Of a DNA stretch of 64,000 bases, positions 1-9,658 are shown one piece after another. This DNA is from Streptomyces sp. NRRL WC-3605 (GTDB taxonomy: Bacteria > Actinomycetota > Actinomycetes > Streptomycetales > Streptomycetaceae). The notes under the pieces were generated by a model. The model saw nothing but the letters and a program-made list of their open reading frames with translations, did not search any database and was not told the DNA's origin. The stretch is from assembly GCF_001509795.1 (NCBI RefSeq), contig NZ_LLZN01000073.1, positions 41,629 through 105,628 on the forward strand, read 5' to 3'. The position numbers and the translations under genes were made by a program. The stretch's first letter is position 1. Every line of letters begins with the position of its first letter.

Positions 1-104
1 CGGTCGTGCAGCTCGCCCCGCCGCTGATCTCGAACCAGCAGACGTTCGACGAGATCGAGCAGATCCTGCGCGCCACCCTCTCGGAGGCGTGGACCAAGCT
101 CTGA
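1..104 (+). CDS. aspartate aminotransferase family protein, C-terminal end (partial)
   Basis: The window opens inside a gene. Reading from base 3, 33 codons run to a TGA at 102-104 and end in VVQLAPPLI followed by a short helix. That tail is typical of class-III (fold-type I) PLP-dependent aminotransferases, where the final segment packs against the PLP domain. Nothing about substrate can be said from this fragment. A strong hairpin follows directly, so this is the last gene of its transcript. The family call rests on recognising the C-terminal motif only. Confidence 0.6.
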   Translation, partial: VVQLAPPLISNQQTFDEIEQILRATLSEAWTKL

Positions 105-119
105 TCCACCCCGGCCCGT

Positions 120-164
120 CGGCGGGGGTGCGCCCGTAGGAGTGAGAAGGGTGCACCCCCGCCG
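120..164 (+). terminator. intrinsic terminator hairpin after the aminotransferase gene
   Basis: A perfect 12-bp inverted repeat (cggcgggggtgc at 120-131, complement at 153-164) with a 21-nt loop lies 16 nt past the stop codon. There is no U-tract, which is common for Streptomyces terminators. Confidence 0.7.
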
Positions 165-285
165 CGTGCTGTCCGGCGTTCGACGCCCCGGTCCTTAGCG
201 TGCCTGGTAACCGATCGGCCCTGTCTTCGTTCCCCCGGACGGGGGAACGGCACGGGAACTACGGATCTGAACCGAGGTGTACGCC

Positions 286-1026
286 ATGGTGGCTCCGCCG
301 GACAACGACGTGCTCTGGGCACGCGCCCTGCACTATTCGTACGACGACGGCTCGCCCGGGCTCAGCGGCGTCTCGCTCGGGGTCCAGGAGGGCGAGATCC
401 TCGCCGTGGTCGGCCCCCGCGGCAGCGGCAAGACGGCCCTCCTGCGCTGCCTGTCGGGACTGACGCCGGCGGGCGGCGGCGAGGTCTGGTTCAACAGCGT
501 GCCGGTGCACACCATGGGGGCGCAGGCCCGCGACCGGCTCCGCCGCGACCGCTTCGCCTGGATCGGCCCCACTCCCTCGCTGGTCCCCGAACTGAACGTC
601 TGGGAGAACACCGCCCTGCCCCTGATGCTGCGCGGCAGCGGCCGGCGTCAGGCCAAGACGGCCGCCCTGGAGTGGCTGGAGCGTCTCGACGTCGGCGACG
701 CCGCCCGCAAGCGCCCGTACCAGCTCGTCCGGGCCGAACGCCAGCGCGTCAGCATCGCCCGCGCCCTGGCCCCCGCGCCCCAGGTGCTCTTCGCCGACGA
801 GCCGACGGCGCCCCTGCACCGCGCCGACCGCACCCAGGTGCTGCGCACGCTGACGGCGGCGGCCCGCTCGCACGGGATCACGGTCGTCCTGACCGGCCAC
901 GACCCCGAGTGCTCGGCGTTCGCCGACCGCACCATCGCCCTGCTCGACGGACGGCGCGTGAACACCGTGCACCTGCCGCCCGTCCCCGAGACGGAAGGCC
1001 GGGCGGCGTGCTCGCTCTCCGCCTGA
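286..1026 (+). CDS. ABC transporter-type ATP-binding protein with degenerate motifs
   Basis: 246-aa ABC nucleotide-binding domain of the LolD/MacB type, expected to power the membrane protein encoded directly downstream. Walker A is clear (GPRGSGKT, about residues 43-50), as are Walker B (VLFADE, 167-172) and the H-loop His (LTGHD, about 205). The LSGGQ signature is replaced by LVRAE (148-152), and the Q-loop position in the WIGPTPSLVPE stretch has no Gln. These changes suggest weak or altered ATPase activity, possibly a regulatory or structural role. The ATG at 286 is preferred over an in-frame start at 277. Its 3' end overlaps the next gene by 19 bp, implying translational coupling. Substrate unknown. 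Confidence 0.8.
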   Translation: MVAPPDNDVLWARALHYSYDDGSPGLSGVSLGVQEGEILAVVGPRGSGKTALLRCLSGLTPAGGGEVWFNSVPVHTMGAQARDRLRRDRFAWIGPTPSLVPELNVWENTALPLMLRGSGRRQAKTAALEWLERLDVGDAARKRPYQLVRAERQRVSIARALAPAPQVLFADEPTAPLHRADRTQVLRTLTAAARSHGITVVLTGHDPECSAFADRTIALLDGRRVNTVHLPPVPETEGRAACSLSA

Positions 1027-2303
1027 CCCGCGGCGCCCGGCCCGCCGTCCAGCTGCGCCGACTGCTGGTCACGGCGGCCTCGGCGGGCACCGGCTTCCTG
1101 CTGCTGTGCGCCCTGGGGTACGCCCTGTCCCACCCCGACTCGCCCGGCGACGCGACCGCGCGGCTCGCCTGGTGCCTGCCCCCGCTCGCCGCGACGGTCC
1201 ATCTCGCGGTGGCCGTCGCCCGCACCGACCCCGGCACCCGGCCGCGTCCCGGCCTCGCCGCGGTCGGCCTGGGCCCGGCCCGCCTGATGCTGGTCTCGGC
1301 CACCACCACGGCCCTGTCCTGCGTGCTCGGCTCGATGCTGGCCCTGCTGGTCTTCCTGCATCTGCGGGGCGACCTGACCGGCATGCCGTTCGACGGGGCG
1401 GCCGAGGAGGCGCTCGCGGCGGGCACGCCGCTGCCCGTTCCGGGCTCGCTGACGCTGCTGGCCCTCGTGCCGCTCATCGCGTCCGCCACGGTGGCGTTCG
1501 TGCTGCGGCCCCAGGGACTCGGCCCCGCTCCCGACGGCGGCACCGGGCGGTCGTACGGCCGGTTCGGCGCCCGGGTGCGGGAGGCCGTGCGGGGCACGCC
1601 GGGCACCGGGCAGGAGCCGGCGTCCGCGCCCGGCACCGTGGCGGTCGAGGCGCCCGCCGCCGGAGCCGCCCCGGACACGCTCCCCGCGCTGCCGGAGCCG
1701 AGCCCGGCGCCCAAGGGCCTGCCGTGGGGCGTGGCCGTGCTCGCCGCGGGCCTGGCGGTGGAGACGTACGCCGCCGGCGCGTCCGACGACGGCGGTCCCG
1801 CGCTGCCCGCGGCGCTGCCCGCCGGCCCCACCGGGGTGCTCGTGGGCTGGCTGCTCACGGCGGTGGGCCTCGCGCTGGCCGCCCCCGGACTCACCCACCT
1901 GTGCGGCCTGCTGCTGCAGGCCGTGCGCCCCGGAGCGCTGCGGCTGCTGGCGGGCCGGGGCCTGATGGCGGAGGCCGCCCGCATCGGGCGCCCGCTCGGC
2001 GTCGTGTGCGCGGTGGCCTCGGCCGCGTACGCCATGACCCCGCTACCGGAGCCCGGTTCCTTCGGCCCGCTCACCGCGCTGGGCGCCGCCGTGGTCACCG
2101 GCTGCGCCGTGGCCACGCTGCTCACGGCCGCCGTCGAGGCCCGGCAGGACCGCGCCGGCACCACGGCGGCCCTGCAGCGCCTCGGCGCCCCGGCGAGCGC
2201 GCTGCGGGCCGCGGCGGCCCTGCGCGCCGGTGCCCTGCTCGCCGTCTTCGGCCCGCTGACCCTGGTCGTGGCCGAACTGGCCGCCCTGCCCCTGGCCCGC
2301 TGA
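1008..2303 (+). CDS. multi-span membrane protein, partner of the ABC ATPase
   Basis: 431-aa hydrophobic protein with several predicted transmembrane stretches. Two near the N-terminus (around residues 15-65) are followed by further spans, a hydrophilic Pro/Ala/Glu-rich linker around residues 180-240, and four or so spans to the C-terminus. The layout resembles a FtsX/MacB-like permease, but no conserved permease motif is obvious. The GTG at 1008 is chosen because it sits 9 nt after ggaagg and overlaps the end of the ATPase gene, as in coupled ABC operons. Role inferred only from its position: membrane half of an unknown ABC-type complex. Confidence 0.65.
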   Translation: MLALRLTRGARPAVQLRRLLVTAASAGTGFLLLCALGYALSHPDSPGDATARLAWCLPPLAATVHLAVAVARTDPGTRPRPGLAAVGLGPARLMLVSATTTALSCVLGSMLALLVFLHLRGDLTGMPFDGAAEEALAAGTPLPVPGSLTLLALVPLIASATVAFVLRPQGLGPAPDGGTGRSYGRFGARVREAVRGTPGTGQEPASAPGTVAVEAPAAGAAPDTLPALPEPSPAPKGLPWGVAVLAAGLAVETYAAGASDDGGPALPAALPAGPTGVLVGWLLTAVGLALAAPGLTHLCGLLLQAVRPGALRLLAGRGLMAEAARIGRPLGVVCAVASAAYAMTPLPEPGSFGPLTALGAAVVTGCAVATLLTAAVEARQDRAGTTAALQRLGAPASALRAAAALRAGALLAVFGPLTLVVAELAALPLAR

Positions 2304-2400
2304 CCCCAGCTCCGGAAAAAGGTTCCCGTGCGGCGATGAGTTCCGCGGAGCCCCCGGGTCTACCTCACCGAACAGCGACGAACCGATGGGAGAGACCCCG

Positions 2401-2820
2401 ATGACCGCCCCCGCGTACCAGCAGATGATCTTCGTGAACCTGCCCGTGAACGACCTCGACGCGTCGAAGAAGTTCTTCACGGAGCTGGGCTACTCGATCA
2501 ACCCGCAGTTCAGCGACGACAACGCGGCCTCGGTCGTGATCAGCGACACCATCGTCGCGATGCTGCTCACCAAGCCGTTCTACGCGACCTTCACCAAGAA
2601 GGAGATCGCGGACGCCACCACGACCAGCGAGGTGCTGATCTGCCTGAGCGCGGAGAGCCGCACCAAGGTGGACGAGCTGGTGGAGAAGGCCGTCGCGGCC
2701 GGCGGCACCGCCTCGGACAAGGTCCAGGACATGGGCTTCATGTACGGCCGCGCCTTCGACGACCTCGACGGGCACACCTGGGAGGTCGTGTGGATGGACC
2801 CGGCGGCCGTCGAGGGCTGA
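2401..2820 (+). CDS. VOC family (glyoxalase/bleomycin-resistance-like) protein
   Basis: 139 aa with the VOC fold pattern. It has an N-terminal FVNLPVNDLDASKKFF strand-helix, a central linker, and a C-terminal MYGRAFDDLDGHTWEVVWMD strand carrying the Asp-Gly-His-x-Trp-Glu metal-site motif. This subgroup is usually a cytosolic metal-binding protein annotated as glyoxalase or lactoylglutathione-lyase-like, substrate unassigned. The start at 2401 is chosen because gggagag lies 6 nt upstream; an in-frame ATG at 2386 precedes that site. Stands alone, with its own promoter presumed in the 100-bp upstream gap. Confidence 0.8.
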   Translation: MTAPAYQQMIFVNLPVNDLDASKKFFTELGYSINPQFSDDNAASVVISDTIVAMLLTKPFYATFTKKEIADATTTSEVLICLSAESRTKVDELVEKAVAAGGTASDKVQDMGFMYGRAFDDLDGHTWEVVWMDPAAVEG

Positions 2821-2842
2821 CGAACAGCCGTACGGGGACGAC

Positions 2843-2966
2843 CTAGTGCTGTGACCGGGAAGGTTCGCCGGGAAGCTCGCGGCGTCCGGTGCGGTGCATC
2901 GCAAGGCGGAGCATGACCCGCGTACTGGATGTACTCGGGTGTGAACCTTCCCGGTCACAGCACTAG
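2843..2966. mobile_element. 124-bp MITE-like inverted-repeat element
   Basis: A perfect 24-bp inverted repeat starts ctagtgctgtgaccgg at 2843-2866 and is mirrored at 2943-2966. It encloses 76 bp without a coding frame. Each end shows a TA next to the repeat, compatible with TA target duplication as in IS630/Tc1-mariner-type elements, so a transposase-less derivative is likely. It could also fold as a bidirectional terminator, and it separates two plus-strand genes. Confidence 0.65.
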
Positions 2967-2975
2967 CATGGGCGG

Positions 2976-4097
2976 GTGCAGACGATGCCCGCCCATGCGG
3001 CCCACCACGACGACCACGAGATAGAGACGCTGGAGGAGTTCGACGCGACCGTCTCGGCGCGCGGCTCCCTCGCCGGGTTCCGCGTGCAGGCCGTCGATCT
3101 GACGGACCGTACGCGCGAACTGCTCACCACCGGCGCCGCGGGCGCGGTCTTCCTCGGCTGCCCGATGCGCGAGGACGCGGCCGCCAAGGTGCGTGCCGAG
3201 GGCGCCCTGGTCTTCCCGCCCGTCCCGGACCTGCCCTTCGACCCCTACCGGGGTCATGTCTACACGCCGGACGAGCTGTTCGCGTCCCTGGCCGACGGCT
3301 ACGAGGCCACGCCGGACGCCCGCGCCTACGCCTGGCTCCAGCGCACGAAGGCCGACCGGGACGTGTACGCCTCGACGCTGCGGGCGCTGCACGACGACGC
3401 CGTCTCCGACGCCCTGGACGAACTCCTGTCCGGCGCACGGGTGGTGGGCGTGATGGGCGGGCACGCGATGCGCCGCGGCACCCGGGAGTACGAGGGCGCC
3501 GTCCGGCTCGGCCGGGAACTGGCGCGCGCCGGCCTGACGGTCGCGACCGGCGGTGGCCCCGGCGCGATGGAGGCGGCCAACCTCGGCGCCTTCCTCGCCC
3601 CGTACGGCGACGAGGAGTTGGGCGACGCGCTGCGGCTGCTGGCCAAGGCACCGGGGTTCACGCGGTCCGTCACCGAGTGGGCGTCGGTCGCCTTCGAGGT
3701 GCGGGCCCGGCTGCCCCGCGGCGGCCGCTCGGTCGGCATTCCGACCTGGTTCTACGGCCATGAGCCGCCGAACCCCTTCGCCTCCCACATCGCCAAGTAC
3801 TTCTCCAACGCGACCCGCGAGGACGGCCTGTTGGCGCGATCCACGGCGGGTGTCGTCTTCCTGCCCGGAGCCGCCGGCACCGTCCAGGAGGTCTTCGACA
3901 ACGCCACGCCCAACTACTACGAGTCGCGCGGCGAGCCCACGCCGATGGTCCTGGTGGACCGGGCGCACTGGACCGAACGGCTGCCGGTGTGGCCCCTGCT
4001 CCAGTCGCTCGCGGAGGGCCGGTCGATGGAGGCGCGGCTCGCCCTGGTCGACCGGATCGAGGAGGCGCCGGAGGCCCTGAAACGTCTCCTCGGTTAA
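2976..4097 (+). CDS. LOG-family Rossmann-fold protein
   Basis: 373 aa. The core around residues 150-330 has VMGGHAMRRG, GGGPGAMEAAN and PGAAGTVQE. These match the phosphate-binding glycine motif and the PGGxGTxxE motif of the LOG/lysine-decarboxylase-like superfamily (cytokinin riboside 5'-monophosphate phosphoribohydrolase and relatives). In the last motif the second Gly is Ala, so activity is uncertain. The N-terminal 140 residues are an extra domain. GTG 2976 is the longest start and lies 10 bp from the MITE-like element; ATG 2985 is an alternative, and neither has a good ribosome-binding site. The promoter may lie within the MITE. Confidence 0.7.
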   Translation: MQTMPAHAAHHDDHEIETLEEFDATVSARGSLAGFRVQAVDLTDRTRELLTTGAAGAVFLGCPMREDAAAKVRAEGALVFPPVPDLPFDPYRGHVYTPDELFASLADGYEATPDARAYAWLQRTKADRDVYASTLRALHDDAVSDALDELLSGARVVGVMGGHAMRRGTREYEGAVRLGRELARAGLTVATGGGPGAMEAANLGAFLAPYGDEELGDALRLLAKAPGFTRSVTEWASVAFEVRARLPRGGRSVGIPTWFYGHEPPNPFASHIAKYFSNATREDGLLARSTAGVVFLPGAAGTVQEVFDNATPNYYESRGEPTPMVLVDRAHWTERLPVWPLLQSLAEGRSMEARLALVDRIEEAPEALKRLLG

Positions 4098-4247
4098 TAA
4101 GAGGGCAAAGCCAACGCCTGTAGGCTGCATATGCGTTGACAGTGCTTATGCGACGCTTATAAATCTGTGAGTCTCACGGGAACGGTGATGTCCCGTCGCC
4201 GCTCCCTTCCAACCCCCCTCAGTGGTGTAACTCCCGTAAGGACAAAC

Positions 4248-4934
4248 GTGTCCATAAACCGCCGTACTGTCGCACGCTCCGTGCGGGCCCTGGGCGTGGC
4301 TTCCGCCTCGGCCGCACTGGCCCTCTCCGTCGCGGGCAACGCGCTCGCGTGCGACATCAGTGAATTCTCCGCCGAAGCCAAGTGCGACGGCGACAAGGGC
4401 GTCATCACGGTCACCGACAAGGACCCCAGCGGTGTCCCGGCGACGGTCACCGTGTTCCTGCAGAACAACGGCGCCGACCTCGAGAAGGTCGGCGAGCAGA
4501 CGGTCAAGGGCTCGCGCGAGGGTGTCACCATCACCTTCGCCGAGGACTGGAAGCCGAACGCCGAGTACCGCGTGCACGTCAAGGCCGCGGGCTACGTCGA
4601 CCAGGACATCAAGCCGAACCTGACGACGCCGTCCACCGCCTGCAAGAAGGACGAGACGAAGCCCCCGGCTCCGTCGGACACGCCGTCGCCGACGCCGTCG
4701 GACTCCGCCTCGACCCCGGCCGAGGAGACCGAGACCCCGGCTCCCTCCGAGAGCGCGTCCACCGCTCCGGCGGAGAACGCCCCCTCCCCGGCGGCCGGTG
4801 ACTCCAACCTGGCCGAGACCGGTGCGAACTCCAACACCGGTCTGATCGCGGGCATCGCGGTCGCGCTGGTCGCCCTCGGCGGTGGCGCGGTCTTCTTCGG
4901 CCTGCGTCGCCGTGGGGCCAAGAGCGAGGGCTGA
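4248..4934 (+). CDS. secreted LAETG-anchored cell-wall surface protein
   Basis: 228 aa. An N-terminal signal peptide (Arg-rich n-region, hydrophobic stretch to about residue 31, cleavage before ACD) is followed by a compact domain with two Cys residues. Then come a Pro/Ser/Thr/Glu-rich stalk (about 130-185), the sortase motif LAETG, a hydrophobic helix and a basic tail RRRGAKSEG. LAxTG is the motif used by actinobacterial class E sortases, so the protein is predicted to be covalently linked to peptidoglycan. GTG 4248 is chosen because taaggac lies 5 nt upstream. A strong terminator follows. Ligand or function of the extracellular domain unknown. Confidence 0.85.
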   Translation: MSINRRTVARSVRALGVASASAALALSVAGNALACDISEFSAEAKCDGDKGVITVTDKDPSGVPATVTVFLQNNGADLEKVGEQTVKGSREGVTITFAEDWKPNAEYRVHVKAAGYVDQDIKPNLTTPSTACKKDETKPPAPSDTPSPTPSDSASTPAEETETPAPSESASTAPAENAPSPAAGDSNLAETGANSNTGLIAGIAVALVALGGGAVFFGLRRRGAKSEG

Positions 4935-4954
4935 TCCGGCTCTTCCGTGACACC

Positions 4955-4990
4955 ACTGTGGCCCGTCCCCGTCCGGGGGCGGGCCACAGT
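4955..4990. terminator. bidirectional terminator between convergent genes
   Basis: An 11-bp perfect stem (actgtggcccg at 4955-4965, complement at 4980-4990), extended by an inner cccc/gggg pairing, lies between the converging LAETG gene and the maleylpyruvate-isomerase-family gene. Confidence 0.75.
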
Positions 4991-5007
4991 CGTTCCCGGG
5001 CGCGGGC

Positions 5008-5805
5008 TCAGCCGAACGTCGCCCGCTCCAGCCAGAACTCCAGCAGCTCCCGCTCACCGAGGACCTCCAACCGCGCGCTGTCCAGCGGCAGTCGGCGGTA
5101 GAAACCCAGCAGGACGTCGGTGAGGGTGCCGCGCAGCGCGACCGTCGCCTTCTCGTGGCCGCGCCGCCACACGATCGCCTCCCCGTCCAGGTCGACGAAC
5201 CACTCGGCGTCCACGTCCGGCGCGGGGTCGGTGGCGTGCAGATGGATGCTCGCGCCGGGCCGGCGCAGCTCACGCGAGGGGTCGTCGGGGATGGTCAGCT
5301 GCGCCCACTGCACGATCTCCAGCCACTCGTCGATCGCGTCGGCCGCGATCTCCGGGGCCACCTCGTACGGCTGACCGGCGGCGAGCGTCGCGTCGGCGCG
5401 GTGGATCGTTAGTTCGTGCGTCATCCGGCGGGCCCAGAACCCGGACGTGGGGATGCCGGCCCACGACCACACCGCGGTGTCCGGACCGGCCTGGCGCAGC
5501 GTGCCGACGAGCAGTTCGCCGGTCTCCGCCAGCCAGGCGTCGAGCGCGGCGGGGTCGCCCTGCGCGTCAGGTCCCTGGGCGCCCGGCACGGTCTCCTCCG
5601 GGATCTCCTCCTCGGCGCGCGTCCGCACCATCAGCTCCACCCAGCGCAGGGCCTCCCCCGTGTGCCGGACGAGCTGCTCCAGCGACCAGTCGGGGCAGGT
5701 CGGCACGGTGGCCGACAGGTCGGCACCGGAGGTCACCACCGCCCTCAGCAGGCCGACCTGGTGATCTATCTCGTCGCAGTAGCGATCATGTGCGAGCAGC
5801 GTCAT
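5008..5805 (-). CDS. maleylpyruvate isomerase family mycothiol-dependent enzyme
   Basis: 265 aa. The N-terminal half is a DinB/MDMPI four-helix bundle: helix 1 carries an HxxxxxxQ-type metal ligand region (YCDEIDHQVGLL), followed by the CPDWSLEQLVRHTGE signature and HELTIHRAD further on, which supplies a third metal ligand. The C-terminal third is a second domain of the mycothiol-dependent family. These enzymes use mycothiol in isomerisation or thiol-transfer reactions; the substrate here is unknown. The gene starts 24 nt after the thiamine-type ABC ATPase gene on the same strand, so it may be co-transcribed under the TPP riboswitch. Confidence 0.75.
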   Translation of the reverse strand: MTLLAHDRYCDEIDHQVGLLRAVVTSGADLSATVPTCPDWSLEQLVRHTGEALRWVELMVRTRAEEEIPEETVPGAQGPDAQGDPAALDAWLAETGELLVGTLRQAGPDTAVWSWAGIPTSGFWARRMTHELTIHRADATLAAGQPYEVAPEIAADAIDEWLEIVQWAQLTIPDDPSRELRRPGASIHLHATDPAPDVDAEWFVDLDGEAIVWRRGHEKATVALRGTLTDVLLGFYRRLPLDSARLEVLGERELLEFWLERATFG

Positions 5806-5829
5806 GCCCGCACCCTAAGCGCCGGGTGA

Positions 5830-6849
<1,020 letters not shown>

Positions 6850-8517
6850 CTAGAACTCCCCCGTCCGGTCGGTGCGCAGCCGCTCCAGCACCAGGAGCGC
6901 CACCGCGCACACCACCATGAGCACCGTCGAAAGGGCCATCGCCTGGCCGTAGTTGAGATCACCCGCGCGCCCCAGCAGCCGGGCCACCGCGACCGGCAGC
7001 GTCGGGTTGTCGGGCCGCGCGATGAACACGGTCGCGCCGAACTCGCCGAGCGACACCGCGAAGGCGAACCCGGCCGCGATCAGCAGCGCCCGGCGCACCA
7101 TCGGCAGATCGATCTCCCGCCACACCCGCCAGGGCGAGGCGCCGAGGACCGCGGCCGCCTCCCGCAGCCGGTCGTCGACGGCCCGCAGCACGGGCAGCAT
7201 CGTCCGGACGACGAAGGGCACCCCGACCAGGGCCTGCGCGACCGGCACCAGGATCCAGCTGCTCCTCAGGTCGAGCGGCGGCTCGTCCAGGGAGATCAGG
7301 AACCCGAACCCGACGGTCACCGCCGACACCCCGAGCGGCAGCATCAGCAGCGCGTCGAAGCCCCGGACGAACCGGCCCGCGTCCCGCCGGGTCAGCGCGG
7401 CCGCCGCCAGTCCGCCGACCAGCACGGCGATCAGGGTGGCGACGACGGCGTACTGGAGGGAGTTGCCGATCGCCTCGATCGGGGCGACGAGGAAGACCCC
7501 GCCGTCGGACTCGGTGAGCGCCCGGTAGTAGCCGAAGCCGGGCGCGTCCAGAGAGCGCCGCACCAGGACGGCGAGCGGCAGCACCAGCAGGACGGCGACC
7601 ACGGCCAGGACCCCGGCGAGCAGCGCCCACTGCCCGGCCCCGCGCGGCCGCCGCGCCGTCACGGACGCGTCGACGAGCCGCAGGGCGCTCTCCCGCCGCC
7701 GTACGGTCCAGGCGTGCACGGCGAGGATCGAGCCGACGGCCAGGAACTGCACGATCGTCAGCACGGCGGCCGTGGACAGGTCGAAGATCTCGGAGGTCTG
7801 CCGGTAGATCTCGACCTCCAGGGTGGAGAAGGCCGGACCGCCGAGGATCTGGACCACGCCGAAGGACGTGAAGGTGAACAGGAAGACCATGAGCGCGGCC
7901 GCCGCCACGGCAGGCCCGAGCGCCGGCAGCGTGACGGTCCGCCAGGCGGTCCACCGGGACGCGCCGAGCATCCGCGCCGCCTCCTCCTGCCGGGGGTCCA
8001 GCTGGGCCCACAGGCCGCCCACCGTCCGTACGACGACGGCGTAGTTGAAGAAGACGTGCGCGAGGAGGATGGCCCACACGGTGGTGTCCAGCCGTACGCC
8101 CCACAGCTCGTCCAGCAGCCCGCCGCGGCCGACGAGCGCGAGGAATGCCGTGCCGACGACGACCGTCGGCAGCACGAACGGCACGGTCACCACGGCCCGC
8201 AGGACCTGTTTGCCGGGGAAGTCGAAGCGGGCGAAGACGTAGGCGCCGGGCAGCGCGATCAGCAGCGTGAGCGCGGTGGAGGCGAGGGCCTGCCAGGTCG
8301 TGAACCACAGCACGTGCCGGATGTCGGACTGCCCGAGCACGTCCCACAGGCGCCCGAACCGCCACGCCCCGTCGACGTGCAGGCCGCGCGCGACGATCGC
8401 GGCGACCGGGTAGGCGAAGAAGACCGCGAAGAACGCGACGGGCACGGCCACGAGACCGAGCCGCGCCGCCGCGCTCCGCGTACGGCGGGCCGCTACCTGA
8501 GGACGAGCGAGGTCCAC
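6850..8517 (-). CDS. thiP: thiamine-type ABC importer, fused two-domain permease
   Basis: 555 aa, about 12 transmembrane helices arranged as two homologous BPD-type permease halves. Each has the EAA loop that docks the ATPase: around EEAARMLGASRWTAWRTVT in the first half and REAAAVLGASPWRVWREID in the second. Fused permeases of this form are typical of ThiP and FbpB. The GTG at 8517 overlaps the binding-protein gene by 25 bp, which indicates translational coupling. It passes the substrate delivered by the lipoprotein across the cytoplasmic membrane. Confidence 0.82.
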   Translation of the reverse strand: MDLARPQVAARRTRSAAARLGLVAVPVAFFAVFFAYPVAAIVARGLHVDGAWRFGRLWDVLGQSDIRHVLWFTTWQALASTALTLLIALPGAYVFARFDFPGKQVLRAVVTVPFVLPTVVVGTAFLALVGRGGLLDELWGVRLDTTVWAILLAHVFFNYAVVVRTVGGLWAQLDPRQEEAARMLGASRWTAWRTVTLPALGPAVAAAALMVFLFTFTSFGVVQILGGPAFSTLEVEIYRQTSEIFDLSTAAVLTIVQFLAVGSILAVHAWTVRRRESALRLVDASVTARRPRGAGQWALLAGVLAVVAVLLVLPLAVLVRRSLDAPGFGYYRALTESDGGVFLVAPIEAIGNSLQYAVVATLIAVLVGGLAAAALTRRDAGRFVRGFDALLMLPLGVSAVTVGFGFLISLDEPPLDLRSSWILVPVAQALVGVPFVVRTMLPVLRAVDDRLREAAAVLGASPWRVWREIDLPMVRRALLIAAGFAFAVSLGEFGATVFIARPDNPTLPVAVARLLGRAGDLNYGQAMALSTVLMVVCAVALLVLERLRTDRTGEF

Positions 8518-9623
8518 GACTTGACCCAGTCGTCACGGTGGGCGGCGATCTTCGCCGGGTCCATGGTCTCGGGGTTCTCCGCCGCCGGCCCGAACTCGGT
8601 GAACTCCTTCGGCACCTGGGCGCCCTCCCGCACCGGATACACGAACATGTTCAACGGCATGTCGTCCTGGAATTCCTTGGTCAGCAGGAAGTCCAGGAGC
8701 GCCTTGCCGCCCTCGGCGTTCTTCGCGTTGGTCAGCAGACCGGCGTACTCGACCTGCCGGAAGCAGGTGCCGTCCGCGACACCCGTGGGAGCGCTGGTGG
8801 GCTTCGGGTCGGCGTAGATCACCTCGGCGGGCGGCGAGGAGGCGTACGACACGACGAGCGGCCGGTCGCCCTTGGCCTTCTTGCCGCCGGCCGAACCGGA
8901 GAACTCCTCGTTGTACGCCTGCTCCCAGCCGTCGACGACCTTGACGCCGTTGGCCTTCAGCTTCTTCCAGTAGCCCTCCCAGCCTCCCCCACTCTCGGCT
9001 TCGCTCGAGCGGGAGGTGCCCCCATCCCCGTACTTCGCGGCGGTGCCGAGCAGGAAGCCGAGGCCGGGCGAGGAGGTGGACGCGTTCTCGGTGACGAGGA
9101 GGTCCTTGTACGCGGGCTTGACCAGGTCGTCGAACGAGGTGGGCGGGGCCAGCTCGTGCTCGCTGAAGTACGCCTTGTCGTAGTTGACGCAGACGTCGCC
9201 GGTGTCGACAGGGGTGACCCGGTGCTTGTCCTGGTCGACCCGGAACTCGGGCAGGACCAGGTCGGAACCCTTGGCCTCGTACGACTGGAACAGGCCGTTG
9301 TCGAGGGCCCGGGACAGCAGGGTGTTGTCGACGCCGAAGAAGACGTCGCCCTGGGGGTTGTCCTTGGTCAGGATGGCCTTGTTGACGGCCTGCCCGGCGT
9401 CGCCGTCCTTGAGGACCCGGACCTTGTAGCCGGACTGCTTCTCGAAGGCGGCGAGGACGTCCTTGGACACGGCCCACGAGTTGTGGCTGACGAGGGTGAC
9501 GGTCCGGGAACCGCCGCCGCCGGCGTCGCCGCCGTCGTCGGACGACCCGCAGGCGGTCAGCGCCGGCAGGGCGACGAGACCGAGCCCGACGGCGAGGGCC
9601 GTGGCCTTCTTGGTGATGCTCAC
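8493..9623 (-). CDS. thiB: thiamine-type ABC importer, substrate-binding lipoprotein
   Basis: 376 aa. A lipoprotein signal peptide with lipobox LTAC places Cys about 25 at the mature N-terminus, tethering the protein to the outer membrane face. The body is a type-II periplasmic-binding fold like ThiB/TbpA: TLVSHNSWAVSKDVLAAFE, KAILTKDNPQGDVFFGVDN and VVSYASSPPAEV. Start is GTG 9623 with ggagga 5 nt upstream. Between YGD and GWEGYW the protein has a 13-residue Gly/Ser/Glu-rich insertion encoded by a palindromic repeat (8985-9023), separately listed. Expression is predicted to be under the TPP riboswitch upstream. Confidence 0.85.
   Translation of the reverse strand: MSITKKATALAVGLGLVALPALTACGSSDDGGDAGGGGSRTVTLVSHNSWAVSKDVLAAFEKQSGYKVRVLKDGDAGQAVNKAILTKDNPQGDVFFGVDNTLLSRALDNGLFQSYEAKGSDLVLPEFRVDQDKHRVTPVDTGDVCVNYDKAYFSEHELAPPTSFDDLVKPAYKDLLVTENASTSSPGLGFLLGTAAKYGDGGTSRSSEAESGGGWEGYWKKLKANGVKVVDGWEQAYNEEFSGSAGGKKAKGDRPLVVSYASSPPAEVIYADPKPTSAPTGVADGTCFRQVEYAGLLTNAKNAEGGKALLDFLLTKEFQDDMPLNMFVYPVREGAQVPKEFTEFGPAAENPETMDPAKIAAHRDDWVKSWTSLVLR
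8981..9030. repeat. Streptomyces palindromic repeat inserted in frame in thiB
   Basis: The segment with core ctcggcttcgctcgagcg and flanking cctccccc/gggagg arms has the form of a small palindromic repeat that is frequent between genes in Streptomyces (from memory). Here it lies inside an open reading frame. Bases 8985-9023 (39 nt, a multiple of three) encode the residues GGTSRSSEAESGG, which look like an inserted flexible loop. Confidence 0.6.
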
Positions 9624-9658
9624 TGGATTCCTCCTGGGGTGACCAGGAAGAGACGCGG

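Noticed and set aside
2843..2966. The long inverted repeat as only a terminator
   Set aside because: A 24-bp perfect repeat with 76 bp inside and TA at both ends is far longer than a terminator; a MITE-like element fits better, although it could terminate transcription.
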